Assembly: GCA_016859345.1 (NCBI GenBank) | Contig: CM029116.1 | Span: 7,354,643-7,418,642 of the forward strand | Direction: 5' to 3' | Source: Istiophorus platypterus | Lineage: Eukaryota; Chordata; Actinopteri; Istiophoriformes; Istiophoridae | DNA length: 64,000 bases | In this document: positions 1 to 14,253 of the stretch, piece by piece | How positions within the stretch are numbered: the first letter of the stretch is position 1 | Layout of the letters: each line of letters begins with the position of its first letter | Translations under genes and position numbers: made by a program | Notes under the pieces: model-generated | Database searches by the model: none | Told to the model about the DNA's origin: nothing | What the model saw: only the letters and a program-made list of their open reading frames with translations

Positions 1-3000
1 CTTTATCTCTTTTCACCAGCTGCTCTCTGCTCCCATCTATAGTGGGAGCTGGGGAGGAGAGTGAATGGGAGTGCAGCAGTGCCGTCGCAAGGCTAAACCC
101 GGGGAAAAAACCAAAACAAAAAAAACCTAAACAAAAAAACCTTCAAACAAGTCATCTTGTCACAGTAAGTCTCACAGCAACGGAAACCAGGAGGAAGCGG
201 GGTGTTTACCACGGACCAATAATTATGGCTTACCTTTGGTGTGTGCCCCACCATAGCTGAGGCTGCTGCAGTATAACCTCTGTCTCAAGGCTCCTACAGT
301 ACACTTTAATTGAAATGATAATCACCGTTCATTTTCTGTGATGAAAGTGTGGAGCTGCCCTATAAAGTGTGATCTAAACTATGTTCATTTGTACACACAG
401 TGACAAATATTGCCTGTTCTCGAATGCTGTTTTTTGTTTAAATTAAAACTTGACTCATATTCCACAATAATGCAGTAACTGATGTGTAATGATGTGTGTG
501 TGTGCGTGTATGAAGCAGAGATCGTATAAGCCTGAACAGGGGGAGGGGAGGAATGGTGCCCTCTGCTATTCCTATTCAACATGTTAATTAAGGAATTATT
601 AGTGCTGTTCCACATGTAGTCAGACGCTGGTGATTAAAATGAAAAACTATGTTCAGCTTTTTTTGTTCTAATCTATGAAGCTTAGCCTCTGATATATAAT
701 TACAGCTGTGGTATCATTTAGATTAGAATTCTGCTAACATCAAAACATCTCATTTACACAGATCGGCATATATATACGTGTGTTAGTGTGTATGTGTGTG
801 TATATATAGTCATACTATTTGAATTTTAAATTGAAAAAAAAAAAAATGTTGAATGAAACTAGTTGTTACTCTCAAGCGACTTAGAATGGCACCAACAGCA
901 ATTTGTCTTACTCTCTGTGAAACTGGATATTTCCTGGTTAGCATTGATTTAAAAAAAACCCAAAAAGTACAAACAACAAAAACCAACCAATAAACTGACA
1001 CTGATACTGTATGCATTAAGTGAGGTAGCTGATGTCTAGGTGGTTACTTTGTTGAAACATACATAGCTGCAAAAAACCAGACAGCCATTTGACGTCGATT
1101 AGAATACAAACATGCAGTATAATGTGGAGCATTTTAAATTTGGCTGTTTGTTTGAGTGTACTTGAGTTGGCCGGCTGCTGATCCAGATTTAAGGATCTTT
1201 TTTCCAAACATGAAGGGAAACGGACTCAGCAGAAATGGGATCATTGAGTATTATTAGTGCTTTAACATTGTGGGATTTGCTACTTACAGTAAATGCTGGA
1301 TTAAGGCAGGGGAAATGTCAGTAGCTTGCAGAAATTTCCAGGAATGAAAACGTGTGCTTTTTTTATGTATGCTTGGCTGCAGATGTGCAAGCACACACAT
1401 CTCTTTAGTAAAGGTTTTTTAAATGTGTGTGCATTTGTGTACATGAATATGTGAATGAATGTCTATTGCCTTGTGTCTCTACAGTACCTGTGTGGAGTCA
1501 GGGTAGCCTTGCTGTCTTTTTTTTGCCTGGCCATGGCAGAGCAGCAGTCTCTGCTTGGCTCACGCACTGGCTGCTGTCACATTTCAGAACACACTCTGAC
1601 TCATTCAGTTTATACCCTTCACTGCTCATATACATCCTCAGGCTTTTCACCTTTCCAAAGGGTTACCAATCTGACATCTCTGAATATGAATAGAATAAAA
1701 GCTCAGTGTATGTCAAGGTCTCATTTTTTTTCACAAGAATGCCAAATCTGTCCTAAACTACAATTTCCAAAACTAAGGAACAGTGATACAAATGGCTTAA
1801 ATTGATCCCAGGAGGTCTAAAATGAACAGGTAAAATACTAAGATCAATTGCATTCTTCAGTTGTGTGTTTCAGAATGCAAATTTGCATTTGTCATTTATT
1901 TTGCCACTTGGGGGCAACAGAGCGAGCTGAAAACCTAAAATGGACATATTACCACCTAATTAGATTGTTTTGGCCAACATGCAAACAGTTTATTTACACA
2001 TCCAGCCGACAGTGAGAAACATAAGCATTTTTTTAGGTTTGTGTTTGTGTCCACCTGACAAATCCGTATCCAATTCACTTTAGGCTTTTCTCTGGTCTCC
2101 AACGACTGCCAAGAAATATATTTGGCTTTACACCTTGCTAGATGCTCAGTTGAGCTCACAAGCCTGTCTCTAAAGTTGTCTCTTTGCTGTTTGGCATTTT
2201 GTAGTCAGCATAGACTGTCTTAATCAGAGCTTTTTGTCTACCTGGTGCGGTGGGAAACAAGGTTGTTAAGAGCTGAGTTGTGGGCTGGAAATCCAAAACA
2301 AAGATCCAGATTCGGCTAAATGGCTCAGGAGGACTAAGAGCTAATTATCAGAGGCGAGTAACAATTCTCTTTGGGTTCGAAACAACGAGCAATGCCACTC
2401 AGGTTACACAAACTGTATTCATTTGTCATTGCAAAGTTTGCACTGTAGATGTAGATGTTTTTTGTTCAAATTCATTTAAGAACTTGAACCTTTTTACATA
2501 CATAAACACTTTAACATTTTATCTTGTATAATTTTGCAAACAAAAAAACATATTGTTGTCTGATTGTGCTGTGAAGCTTCTTTTGAGCCTTGGTGACGAC
2601 ACCAGTGGTGCCCATATCCAAATACATAATAGTGGTGGTTTAAAGGTACACAGTAATAGTAAAGAGAAGCATGGTGACAGCTAGTTTCATAGTTTCCACT
2701 GACAAGACATGACGTTTCAATTCAATAAATCAATTAAACTCCGGCTCCCCTCCGTAGATAGAGGAAAAAGAAGTGAGCAGGATATACACACACACACACA
2801 TACTTATTACATATTATCGTTAATGATGCAGTAGGGATTTGGTGACAATAAGCAGGCTATACTGGTTTACTATGTCTTGAGCTGGAGCGCAAGAGGTTAT
2901 TTCAACAAACCCCCTAAAACAAACACAGAGCTCTGTTTTGATTTTCCAGCGTTAAGTCTCTGTTATTTAGTGCCACGGGCCCACAGGGAGCAAGGTTCGT

Positions 3001-6000
3001 CAACAGGGTGAATATTCATTTGGGACTGACACCTGAGACTCTCAAGCTTCTCACCAAGCCCATCCTCATTCTTCATTAGAGATCTGATGGATGCACAATA
3101 TTGACTGCATTGTTTCAGTGAAATATCCTGCGTAGTCAACACATTCATATCTGTTTCAGTGTCAATATTTTTGTCAGCACAGCTTTGAAGGACTAAGCTG
3201 ATAATTAGGAAATGTTGTTTGCAAAGGTGGTATGGTAGAGCAAGGCAAAAATCACAATATAGTGGTTAAATACTAAAATATAGCAATGGTGTTAAGATCA
3301 AAATAACATTATTGACAACAAAAAGTAACACTGTATTACAACAATGTGTAATAATTTAGATTTACAGGGCAATTTCCCTTCATATTAGTGCTTTGGGTAG
3401 CACAGAATTGCAGCTTTCATGCTTTTGAGCATCCCTGGACTCTCCATTGTGTGGTATATAATGAAGGCATTGAGTGCTTTATGAAATCCATTTCCCCCTA
3501 GATCAATCTGGCTTAATGTCATCTGTCTCATTCACATCTAACTGCCTAGGACTGTTTTAATAATTGCATCGGCTGTATTGATTTCTATTGACCGTCAGAG
3601 CGGCCTGTGTGAAACACTGTAGTCGTCAAGCGGCCTGACCCTAAATCAAGTGACATCTCATTAGAACAGACAGTGGCTCTTAAACAGATCTTTTCCAGCT
3701 ATAAAAATGGAAATGGGAAATGGCCACTAACATAAAGGTAGATTGTTTCTTCATTCTTTGCTGATATGTCATTCCTGGAGGAAATCAATATGTCCCCTTT
3801 GAGGTTGACAGAAAGTGTCTTGTTCATCTTTTAGGTATCAATTGACTTGATGACGGTGCTTTTAATTTTTTTTTTTTTATTATTCATTACTTCCTGGTTA
3901 CTCTATTAGGGACATTCAGATTAACCTGAATTGTTCAAGTATAGTTTTCTCAAACACTTTTTAGGTCATTTAGCCCACGCTGACACAATAAAGTTGTGCA
4001 TTTTTTTGTAACTTTTTTTTTGGCCTTACATTCATGCTGTGTATTTCTCGTTAAGCCTCTTCCCAAGCATTCTGTTATGGGTTGAGATCTGGAGGTCATG
4101 CAAGCCATTGTAGTAAAAGGAAATAGCAGTCATTTTCCTAGAGCAATCCTAGAGCAGAGATGTTAGCTTTCACACATCTCCTCTAATGTCACATATTTAC
4201 ATGTTTGTTCCCACAAGCAGCCCTGAATGCACATTTTCATTAATTTATTGCAGGGAGTATTTCTATATGTCTGGAAACAACAATCATACCGTGCTTACAG
4301 TCATGTAGATCAGAAAAGCTTTATAGTTCACCCAAATAGTTAAAAAGTCTAAGACCACTCTCCCATTCAAGGGAATTGTATCTCTCTCCCCACAGCACCG
4401 TCAGTTAAAAATTACGAAGATCATTTTCACCTCCTTATGCCATTTTACTATGTCAGGCCTCAGGGATGTTTCATTGACTTAGGAAAGGTGCAGTTTTTTT
4501 CCCAGGTTCACCCTCATCTTCATCGATTATGACAGATGCAGGAGGCTCTTATTTGTCTTCCTGGAGGATCATGTCTGTCCTCTGCCTTGGGACTCTGCCT
4601 TGGGAAGTTGGTGGCTCTGAGACTTGTAGCATGCACCTCTGGCTTTTTCGTTGCTGGAGTCCCTGTGAACTTCAACTCTCACCACTGATGATAAAGGGTC
4701 GCTGTAACTGTCCAGGTCTGACGTATAGCCCAACTGATGGGATGGCTTGGCGGAAATTGGAGCCCCCTGCTAAGGGGTTCATCCTCTTGCCTTACAACTC
4801 CTTCCATTGATGTCATAGGCACTTCATGCTATCTTTCATCTGGAATCCAACTAACAAGGATTTCAAGCCTCCTAAAGCTTTCCCAATATACTTCAATTTT
4901 TTATTAATTATTTTACACACAGAAAGTACTCCTGGTTTACTTATCATCGCTAACTGCATAGGGATCTCGTTGTGGCTTGCTCAGTGTCCACGCCAGCGGT
5001 CTATTCATCTGCACATGGCAGTTCATTTAAATGTGTGAGTCTGAGGGTTGCTGTGTGAGTAAGCTGAAGAAATTGCAGCAAACAATAGTAAATTTGTTTA
5101 CATTATGGTCTAATGAATTTGCTTTTGACAGCCCTATCATACCTGAATAAATATGTCATTCAGTTGTTGTAGGGCACATATAGCCTCACTAAAATCAAAA
5201 TTCAAATTCTCATTTTCCTTTCTCTCTTTTTTGCTTCTGGATGACTTCTTTGGCGGCCCAACTAGGTAAGTGCACAAATATTGTACATTTGTAACATCGT
5301 ATTCTATTGCTGCTAGATATGGATATGCATAATAAACCAAAAGAAAAACTTAAAAGTGTTCCTTCAATGGATGAAATATGATAGTGGAAGGAGCACAGGA
5401 CCTTTGCTTGTGTGGACTGCTTTCTCTCTCAATTTAATGAGTGGCTGCTGGCTGGCTGCCACTGTAGGTAGATGTCCTACTTTGGTCTTATTTTAGGCAG
5501 TGTCAAAAATAAAAAAAAAAACAACTTTTCAATAAGTCTGGTTCATACATATCTTTCCTACTAAGGTTATACCATCATCATTGTCAGATCACCCCTCAGC
5601 ACTCAGTAGAGTAAATAGCTCCTTAACAAAGCTGGAATAAACTAATGACTCGGGAATTTTAGACTTGTTTATTTGAAAATAGTCATACATAAGGCCCAAT
5701 TTCTTGGCTAATTGGAGTTGATTGATTTGGTATACAAAAAAGTTGTTGCAGCCTAAAGAATGTCTTCTTGAATATATTTTGTTGCATTTAACGTGTTAAA
5801 TGGAACATAACATGTGTATGTTATGTTAACATATCCTTAAATCATAATGGTACAACAAAAAATGTTCACTAGTGTATTTGATACTTTTGAACACATTTAG
5901 CACATTGTTTAAGTTTTGAGGGTTGCCAGTTGAAACAATAACCAATTTTTACAGTGAAACCAATATGAAGCATAATCTGTGGCTGGATGTGGTGCTAAAT

Positions 6001-9000
6001 GAGTGCTTTATGATTCAGTGCTACTCTCTCATGGCTGAGCTCGATTCAGTAATGAGTTAGTAATGAAATTTGGGTTGGTGGGTGCTGGGTAATGTGGCTA
6101 AGCAATGCGTCAGGGGTCCATGGTGCATGCTCACTTGCTTGTTGGGCCCTAGACTCTGATGAAACCCCCACAGGTTTTAATATTGGAGCAGAGGCCCACC
6201 ATTGGGAAGATGGCCTAACACAGTTTTATTGCCTTCTGATAAAAGAATATTGACAAAGGACAGACATTTTCCACATCTCACCTAGGTTGCACGAATAGAA
6301 TGATTAATGACTAATGAGATAAATAACCTATCTAATGTCTCTATAATAATTCTTTCTAATTTAACAATATTACCATTTTGGTCTCCTAGCTCCAGCTCCC
6401 TCCCTTCCCTGTTACATTCCAGTCTTTCCATCAGACTGTTTTGCTTAAAGCAGCAAAAAGGGAGAACTCTTTTTCAAGTTTAACAGTTGTTAGATTTGTA
6501 GCAGGATGACAGCTTCATGCATCCAGAAAGCTCTGTTATTGTGTTAGCATGCTCAACCTTGTAAATTTCTTTGTGACTATTTGTAAATTTAAGACATCAA
6601 TTACAATGTGTGGTGAAGATCCTTTATAAATCTGTGCCGTGAAAATGCTGCTGTATGTTCAGTTGGATATTGTTGTTGTTTTTGCATATCCTGAACAAAC
6701 CATACATTTGAAAGAAATCTCAGCATGTTGTCAGTATGTAAATGCATATATATTCATCTCGCCGTTTTCATGATTGATTGACTATAAAATGTAAACGCTT
6801 AGCCCCACACAGATCCTCTTCAGCGCAACTTAAAGGCATGTTCGTATACAGAACTGCATCAAACCTGAAATAATTGCATGAATTTATGTAAACTAAGCAC
6901 TGTTTTGATAAACAATCCATCAGCCTGCTAATGTCAGATGAAATTAATATGTTGTCTTGTTGCTGTTTCAGTTTGTTCTTCGCAGTGTCGTCGCGTTTCT
7001 CCTGCCTTTGAGGATAAGAGGTTGTTTGTGTGAAAGTCAGGACAATATAGCAACCATTTCCACCACAATCCTTCACTTAATTATAAGCCAGTTCTGTGCA
7101 CTGCCTGAGTTAAGCTCACCTAATCCACTGTGGGCTGTCTTCTTTCTGCTACAGCAGTGGCGATGACACTGGACATGTATATAGCACAGGGCCACATAAA
7201 AGCTACCTCCACCTAAGGGGAAGAGGAACCCCTGTAATGAGTAGTTGAGGGAAGCTGGATGAGGGAAGCGTAGCAGAGAATAGAGACCGGATAGTGGAAT
7301 TCAGCTGACCCAAGGATCATGCTCTGGTTTGGCCCCTGGGGGTTTAGATCAAAACCAATTGTAGCAGCACCACTGCGCAGCCCTCTCGCACACAGCATGT
7401 TCTGAGCAGGGCTGTTCACAACCCTGCTACAACCCTGCTGCTATCTTTCCATAGGGGCTGAGACTGCAGGTCTACAGGGATACGGTATTAAGGAAGAATT
7501 GGTTCCAAACTCTCTCCAGCTTGCCCTAGGTGATATTGGTATTAAAAACCACCCTTTGCATTTGTCACACCATTAGAGTCTACCTTATTTTTACTTTACT
7601 GTAGTGTTTCAAAGGGTATTTTCTTTCCTCTGCTTTTGTTAATATGCACTACTCTGTCAAAGCACAAGCAACTCTAGCCCCCAACAGTGTTTTGTGAACC
7701 TCATTTAAATGGAAATTGTACAATTATAACCCCTGTGAAACTCTACCACTGTGATGAGAGAATTGAGCCTTTTTAATGTCAGATATGCATTTTTGGTAAT
7801 GCAATTACTGATGCTGAGTTTCCTCTCTCTTTTGCCCTGGGAGGGGAGACTGCTTAAGGTGTGTTTTGCCTCTAAATGCACTATAGCAAAGATAATGGCA
7901 GCTATCAAGCTATGAAGCTTTTTTTTTTCCCTCAATGAGGCCCACACGCAGGGAGCCCATGAGACAGAGTTGCAGCAGTAATCTTCTTTCCTGCATGACT
8001 CCCCACCTTTAACTGGGCTTGGCAAGGCCTGCTGGCACAATAGCCTCACCAGTTATCATAACCACCTGCCATTTACCCACAAACACAATCCCATTCTCTG
8101 ACTAGGTAATTACTGTGTTTGCTACATTGTTATGTCTCCACCATGCTGATAGTGATGTCCAGAGATGACAGCTATTGCTGGTTCTCCAAAGGCTCTGTCA
8201 ACAGCTATGTGCCATATCTGCCTCTCCAATACTGTTTATCTTTTTGTTGAACCCAAAGCCCCCTGAAGAGACAAACATGTATCACATCTTGTTTTTGTAC
8301 TTATGTACAACCTCTACACCCTGTTTCTTTAAGGTTTTTTTCTTTCTTTCTTTCTTTTTTTTTTAAAATTGAGTCACTGAAGCACTGGGGGCTGTGAAGT
8401 GTTCTTCCATTTGAAGCACAGGAAGACACTCGACTCCTTAGGTAAACGGTACGGTCCAAAAGTATTACAATGGGCTTCATGACCTGTCTTTTTCCCAGCA
8501 TGGCTACAGCTGCAAGATGTTTTCTTCAGGCCTTTCCATAAATATAAGGCTCCTTAACTGGCTGGGATTAGCACTGTGGGGAATGGAGCATCTACAAAAG
8601 GGGATGGGAGTGGAATGTGGTTTTTGGGGGTAAAAAAAACAGCTGTTTGAAGACCGTAAAAGCTTCCATGATGTAGGTCCTGTGTACTTGTTAATGATGA
8701 CCCTGGATCCCATTACTCCAGAATCAGGGAGTCAACATCCATGCCCTACAATTTAGAAGCAGGATTCCAGTATGTAATGAGAGGCCCCTGGTCTGGACTA
8801 CATGGTATAGCCACGTGATACAGGAAGTTACCCTGGCTTCAGGTCACACAACAAACACAGTGACCTCAGTATGATGGCTAATTACTGTCCATCCATAACA
8901 TGTGTGGTTGCAGAGTTTTTAGTGATATACAAACCTTAATGGTTAGCCAAACAGAATAATTTAGATTACAATTGATTACAAATGATTATTTGTTAGCTAA

Positions 9001-9607
9001 GAAAAAAGTGAACATTACATTATATTAAGACAAGAAATCTACTTTATTTCAAGGTGCCTTTGCAGGCACGTGTAATGAATTAAAGGGAATTTAGCAGATT
9101 TATATTTATTGAGTCATTTATTAGTAAAATGTTCTACATAACTGATATGAAGTATATCAGTGGAGTATATTATGAACACAGACCATCATATACCTATAAT
9201 AAATTATATTCTCAAACATAAGCCTTTCAAAAGTGTGTCACAATTCATGATTTTGTCAGGAAGACAGACTATATTACTTGTATCGGGGGGGGGGGTGAAT
9301 AAAATAATTTCAAGGAAGGACAATTGGTTCCCGCTGAATTTCAAAATTCATTTGCCATATTTTGCCAACATTTGACCGATGAGAAAGTGACAATTCTGTT
9401 TAGCTCTCTAAAGACTAAACAAATGAAATACATTGGGGTCACTGACAAGCTCCTGTGACTTCTCATAATTGTTCTAGAGTATGTGCCGTAGGTTACACGG
9501 TACACCCTGCCCTCTTGTGCACACAGATTTAACCAGACCCTGACTCCCTACAACTGTAATTCATATCAGGATTAGATTTCCCCTCATGCTTCCTCATGCT
9601 TCTGTTA

Positions 9608-9610
<3 letters not shown>

Positions 9611-9650
<40 letters not shown>
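9611..9650. repeat. (AT)20 microsatellite
   Basis: Twenty perfect AT units. The repeat is self-complementary and able to extrude as a cruciform, and is likely to be length-polymorphic. Confidence 0.97.
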
Positions 9651-9655
<5 letters not shown>

Positions 9656-12600
9656 AAGGTGTGGAAGGCATCCTCACTCAGTTGATAATGCAGTTTATTT
9701 AAACCCACCATGGTAGGTTTGGTGGAATGGAGGTCATATAGGACACTGTAACCTGTGTCATCTATAATTCATTGTCAGAATATGCTCTTCTTAGTGGGAT
9801 TAAACTTTAATAACTTGACTGGCTCTGTAAATACCCCTTTGTGCAGAGCTAGTGTCTTGCCTTGTGGAGGGAAAGGTGCAGGAGCTAGATCTTGTGCTGA
9901 GTAGGGGGCTGGGAGAGAATGGGAGTATCGGTTGGGGGAGAGAGAGGAGGCGCAGTAAGCCCAGGTTAAGTCCTGAGAGTCTACTGTCAGCAGGACAGTC
10001 TCCTGCTAGGGACAAGCCCCATCTGAAATGTGTTTCCCTGCAGATAAGGTCCAGTCCAAAATGGGGGCATGGATGAGATGTGGCCCCTATCTGTTATGGT
10101 TCTTATTGTGTTCGTGAACAATTAGGTTAGGGGAAATGTAATACCTCTGTAAAGGGGTTTTGCTATGGATGTACCCACTGTAGTAACTCGAAGTGAGGTT
10201 AGACAGGGTTGAGGACATACTGTATATGTATCTACAGGAGTTGTAGAGTTGTAGTTTTACAGTCCAGTCATCACAGCAATATACACCATTCAGAAACAAC
10301 ATCAAAACCTGTAATTGGCTTTTTATGTTGTGGGTGTATTTAGCAAAACTGCTATGTTTTACTGAACTTCTTTTAGTAAAACACTCCACCTGGCATGTGT
10401 CTTAGTGGCACAACCATAGATAAGTACATGCTTTATATATTTTATTGCAGCTATTGTGGATTTTACAGTCTCGAAGGAGTCTGGCTTTGCAGCAAGATGC
10501 CAGGCTGTCTTTGGCTGGGCCCTGTCATCATTATTAGGTCTGTCTTGTTTATGGTTGCATTTAGCCAGTGGACTAGGTGGGGTCACAGAAAGGAAACAGC
10601 CTCTGTTTGGCCATTGCCCAGTGATTGTCAAATATTACAGCTGTGCTTCTGCGGTGAACAGTAGTGTTCTTACTGTACATACTGCTCAGTTATCAGTAAT
10701 TAAGTTATCAATAACTTGCCTCTGACATGGTCAGACATCATAGCACCACTTCAATGTAGTGACCTTTCTGCTTTATCCTTTTCTGGTTAAGAAGTGCATC
10801 TCTTTGATCAGACTTGTGGAAGTTTTCCAGTGTCTGATTGTTAAGCAGCAGTGTTCTGACATTCCTAGAAATCAGTTGAAGTATGTCTTACAGTCTCAGC
10901 TTAGATTCAGCTTCTGTTGGATCTGTTTGGCACAAGACCAGCCAATTAACCTCCCTAAATGGCAGTGTGGATTGTTTGAAATCCTTTTCGTCACATTTAG
11001 AACTCCTGTGGTTTCTATCAGGGAACAACGGGCAAGGGGGTTTGATTACTGTGAGTCTGTGAGTATGTATGTGTGTGTGCGCAGGGTACTACTGCACTGT
11101 ATAAACAGAGAGTTTAAGGTGTGGTCTCTGAGCTACGGGCTAGTAATTTAATTTTCTCTTTAATATAGCTTGGATTCCTCTTAAAGCTATGGACATATAA
11201 ATGTATTTCTGCCATTTTCCCCCTCAGTGGCCCCTCTCTTTCAGGTTTATGGAGCACATTATGTTCTAATTGCTTTGATTTGGATCCTGCTTGTAAAACC
11301 AAACCTCTGGTGGTGCACCTCAGACCATCTCCTCACTTCAAAGACGTACCATCCAACCCACACAACCCTCCTCCAGTTTCCCTTTTTAGTGCTGTTGGTA
11401 GGTGAGCAGGAAGAAGTGCCTCTCCTCAGACCCATCTCCACTGATGTAGGCACTAGATTGCAATTATTCATGATGGACGGCCCAGAAAAGCCTTTCTTTC
11501 TTCACAAACCTTAATTCACCTCCATCCTATTGTTGTGTCTTTCGAGCAAGTAACGTGAATTTATGTGCTCTCCTGAGTGAGTGAGTGTGGGTGTGTTTGT
11601 GTGTTTGTCTGTGCATGTGTGTTCGTGCATGCTGTGGTAGTCTTGTGATTTCACCACATAAAACAGCTTGTATTCTGGGTCTCTTGGGGGCTGATCATTT
11701 GACATAGAATAGATTAAACACTGGAGGAGATGGCTTTGAATGCTGCACTGGGTGAGTGGGCAAATGGTACAACATCCAGGTAATGCTAGTGTAATGCATT
11801 CCCAACACACTTCTCTTACAGCTTTCAGTATATGCCCAACAGCTACACTACAGCTCTAAATGAGTGCTGCCTTGTAATCTGTTACAAGCCATGTGTTACA
11901 GTTCAGTGTTGGTTAAAGTGTGGATAATTCACACAATACTAGCAGAGTGCCCAAGGAGAAGTGGAAACACTCTGCTTGTTTATATTGTCATTACTGCCAA
12001 TGAAAGATTTGATCTAAACCCATTTATGTATTTTCGGTGGTAAAGAAGCTATTTTTACAATTTCTTCTAATGCAGGTGTCCTTTACCTGCAGGAACTTGC
12101 AGGCTCGCTATGAGAAACGGCCTCCTGAGACAAACATGAATAAAAAACTATATCATGAATTTTATTTCATATATATTGTTTTTTCTTTTACCTTCCGATT
12201 ATAATAAAAAGGCTGCTTTTCAGTAGATTAAACATTACTATGGATATTCACTTATGGTAGCAAACAGAAGACATAAAACAAAACTTAGAGTGGGTTAAAC
12301 TAAAAGCACTAATATGACTCTTTTAGCAATTTTTAATTTAAACTTTTTAATAAACTGTAGGAATCTGTGATAAACTTAAAAGATGACAAATACAAAGTAA
12401 AATAAATATGATTCTTTCATAAACTGCTATGACTGTTTGATGGACATGAAGGCAAACTGACAATAACAAGAAATTAAAGTCTTCTTTGCTTAGGTTTATG
12501 ACCCCAAGTAGTATGTAGAATTTAGAACACTCTAAAATTGTAAATGCAATTCAAATGCCAGATCATGATTTCATTTGATTAATTGACTCTTGATTCTTGG

Positions 12601-12948
12601 CCTCAGTATACACAGATTTTTGACTTTCCTCTTGGCTGAAAACCATTCCAGTCTTTGTTCTTGGGGTTGATCAAGTGAAATTGTTTTGTCAAAATTGTGG
12701 CTGGCCATTTGTCTTAATTCAGGGTACAATTGCAGTGTAACCAGGAGACTTCCTGTCTCTATAGTTTTCCTCAATTTTGTTCATTTTTTTGGGCATGGCC
12801 ATGCTTTTTCTTGTAGAACATATGCTGTGAAGATATAAAAATCCAGAACTCTGAATCCCATATCATATATTCACACAAATCTGAGTCATTTGTTCTGTAG
12901 TCATCTTTAGTGAGTCCACTTTCTGTCATCCTTTATTACTGTCAGAAT

Positions 12949-12962
12949 CCAGTAGAGGGCAC
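12949..12962 (+). promoter_or_regulatory. CTCF-consensus match
   Basis: CCAGTAGAGGGCAC fits the vertebrate CTCF core CCASYAGRKGGCRS at every position. By base composition a full match is expected much less than once in a window this size. Binding is inferred, and no data on occupancy are available here. Confidence 0.4.
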
Positions 12963-14193
12963 ATTTTGCTCTCTGATTTTCTCTTTCATATCACTTTGTT
13001 TTTAATTGTATCACACTCCCTTCCCTCCCTTACTCTTCTGTGACTGTATACAAAATTAGATTTTGAACTCACATAGCAGACATGACTGAGTCCCAGCATT
13101 GTTAAGCATTTAAACTTTCCAACATTTTTTCACATGCTGCACATCTGATTGATTTTTCAGGCTTTTTATTGTTGTTGATTTTCAGTTTTCTCTGTGTAGT
13201 CAAACTTGTGATTTGGGAGAAAGAACTGTCTGTTTAGTATGTGAGTTAATTTAGAAAAGGAAGAAAGAGAAGTATAAGGCTGATTTATACCATGTTCTTA
13301 AACTTCGAGCTTTTCTTTGGATGACATTTTAATGGTCAGATTGTAAATCGTCGGTGGTGTACCTGCATTTAAGTTAAAATATGAGAAGCGACAGCCTTGG
13401 CCACCTCTCTTTTAATTACACAACCAATTTATGGCCACTCTCATGGGACTTCAGGGAGGAAACCTCAACATTGCGGCTACACAGCAAACGGGAAGTGAAC
13501 AGCATTCCCAGTCACAAGGACCCTAAAAGTTCAATACTTGAAACTCTGAGTTATTCTGAGTGCCGAACATCCTACGAATATACGTTTAAGCTTCATGAAT
13601 AAGCTCTCTAAGTGACATTTCTCTTCCAGAGAGATCATGGTACTCAGAGTTCATGGCACCCATTAGAGGATATTTACAGGCCCTTTAAAAGGATATTTGT
13701 GAGGGTTGCAGCTCACTTGCAGCTTGCAAGGACATATGTACCCTTTCGTACAATGTGGTTGATTTGTATCATGAATGCATGGATTGATTCATCATACCTT
13801 TGCCACATTTACAGGATATTAGGAATATCAAACCAATGATTTGGTTACTCTGCTAAGCACCTTCTCCTGGGGAATGACTCTTCTTTCTGTTTTTGTAAAG
13901 GATAGAATTCTTTTCATATAGGAACGTGTGAGAACTGTGCTCAAGTAAAAATCATTCTGCAAACAGTATAAAACTACTACACCTCCTACACACTATGGTA
14001 TTTTCTTTAACGCTTTATTTCACAGACCAAACAATCTCCACACTGAAGTATCCTGTTTCTGGTCACTGTGGTTAATACTTAACAACAGCTGCTTAGGTAG
14101 AAGAAAACATATTATACAAATACTGACACATCCCCTAACATGCAGTACATACTACACTGAAGTACAAGACTTCTAATGCTTTTTTTATCAGGC

Positions 14194-14253
14194 TTTTTTT
14201 TTTTTTTGGAAAGCTGCAAAGCTGATCAGCCCTTAAAAAAAAAAAAAAAAAAA
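14194..14253. repeat. Poly(T)14 / palindrome / poly(A)19 block
   Basis: A T14 run (14194-14207) and an A19 run (14235-14253) flank the perfect palindrome GCTGATCAGC (14221-14230). The parts could pair into an imperfect hairpin. It could also be the facing tails of two old retroposon insertions, though I see no element bodies. Confidence 0.6.

Noticed and set aside
5819..5830. Perfect palindrome TATGTTAACATA
   Set aside because: Twelve bases of AT-rich palindrome are expected by chance in this much AT-rich DNA.
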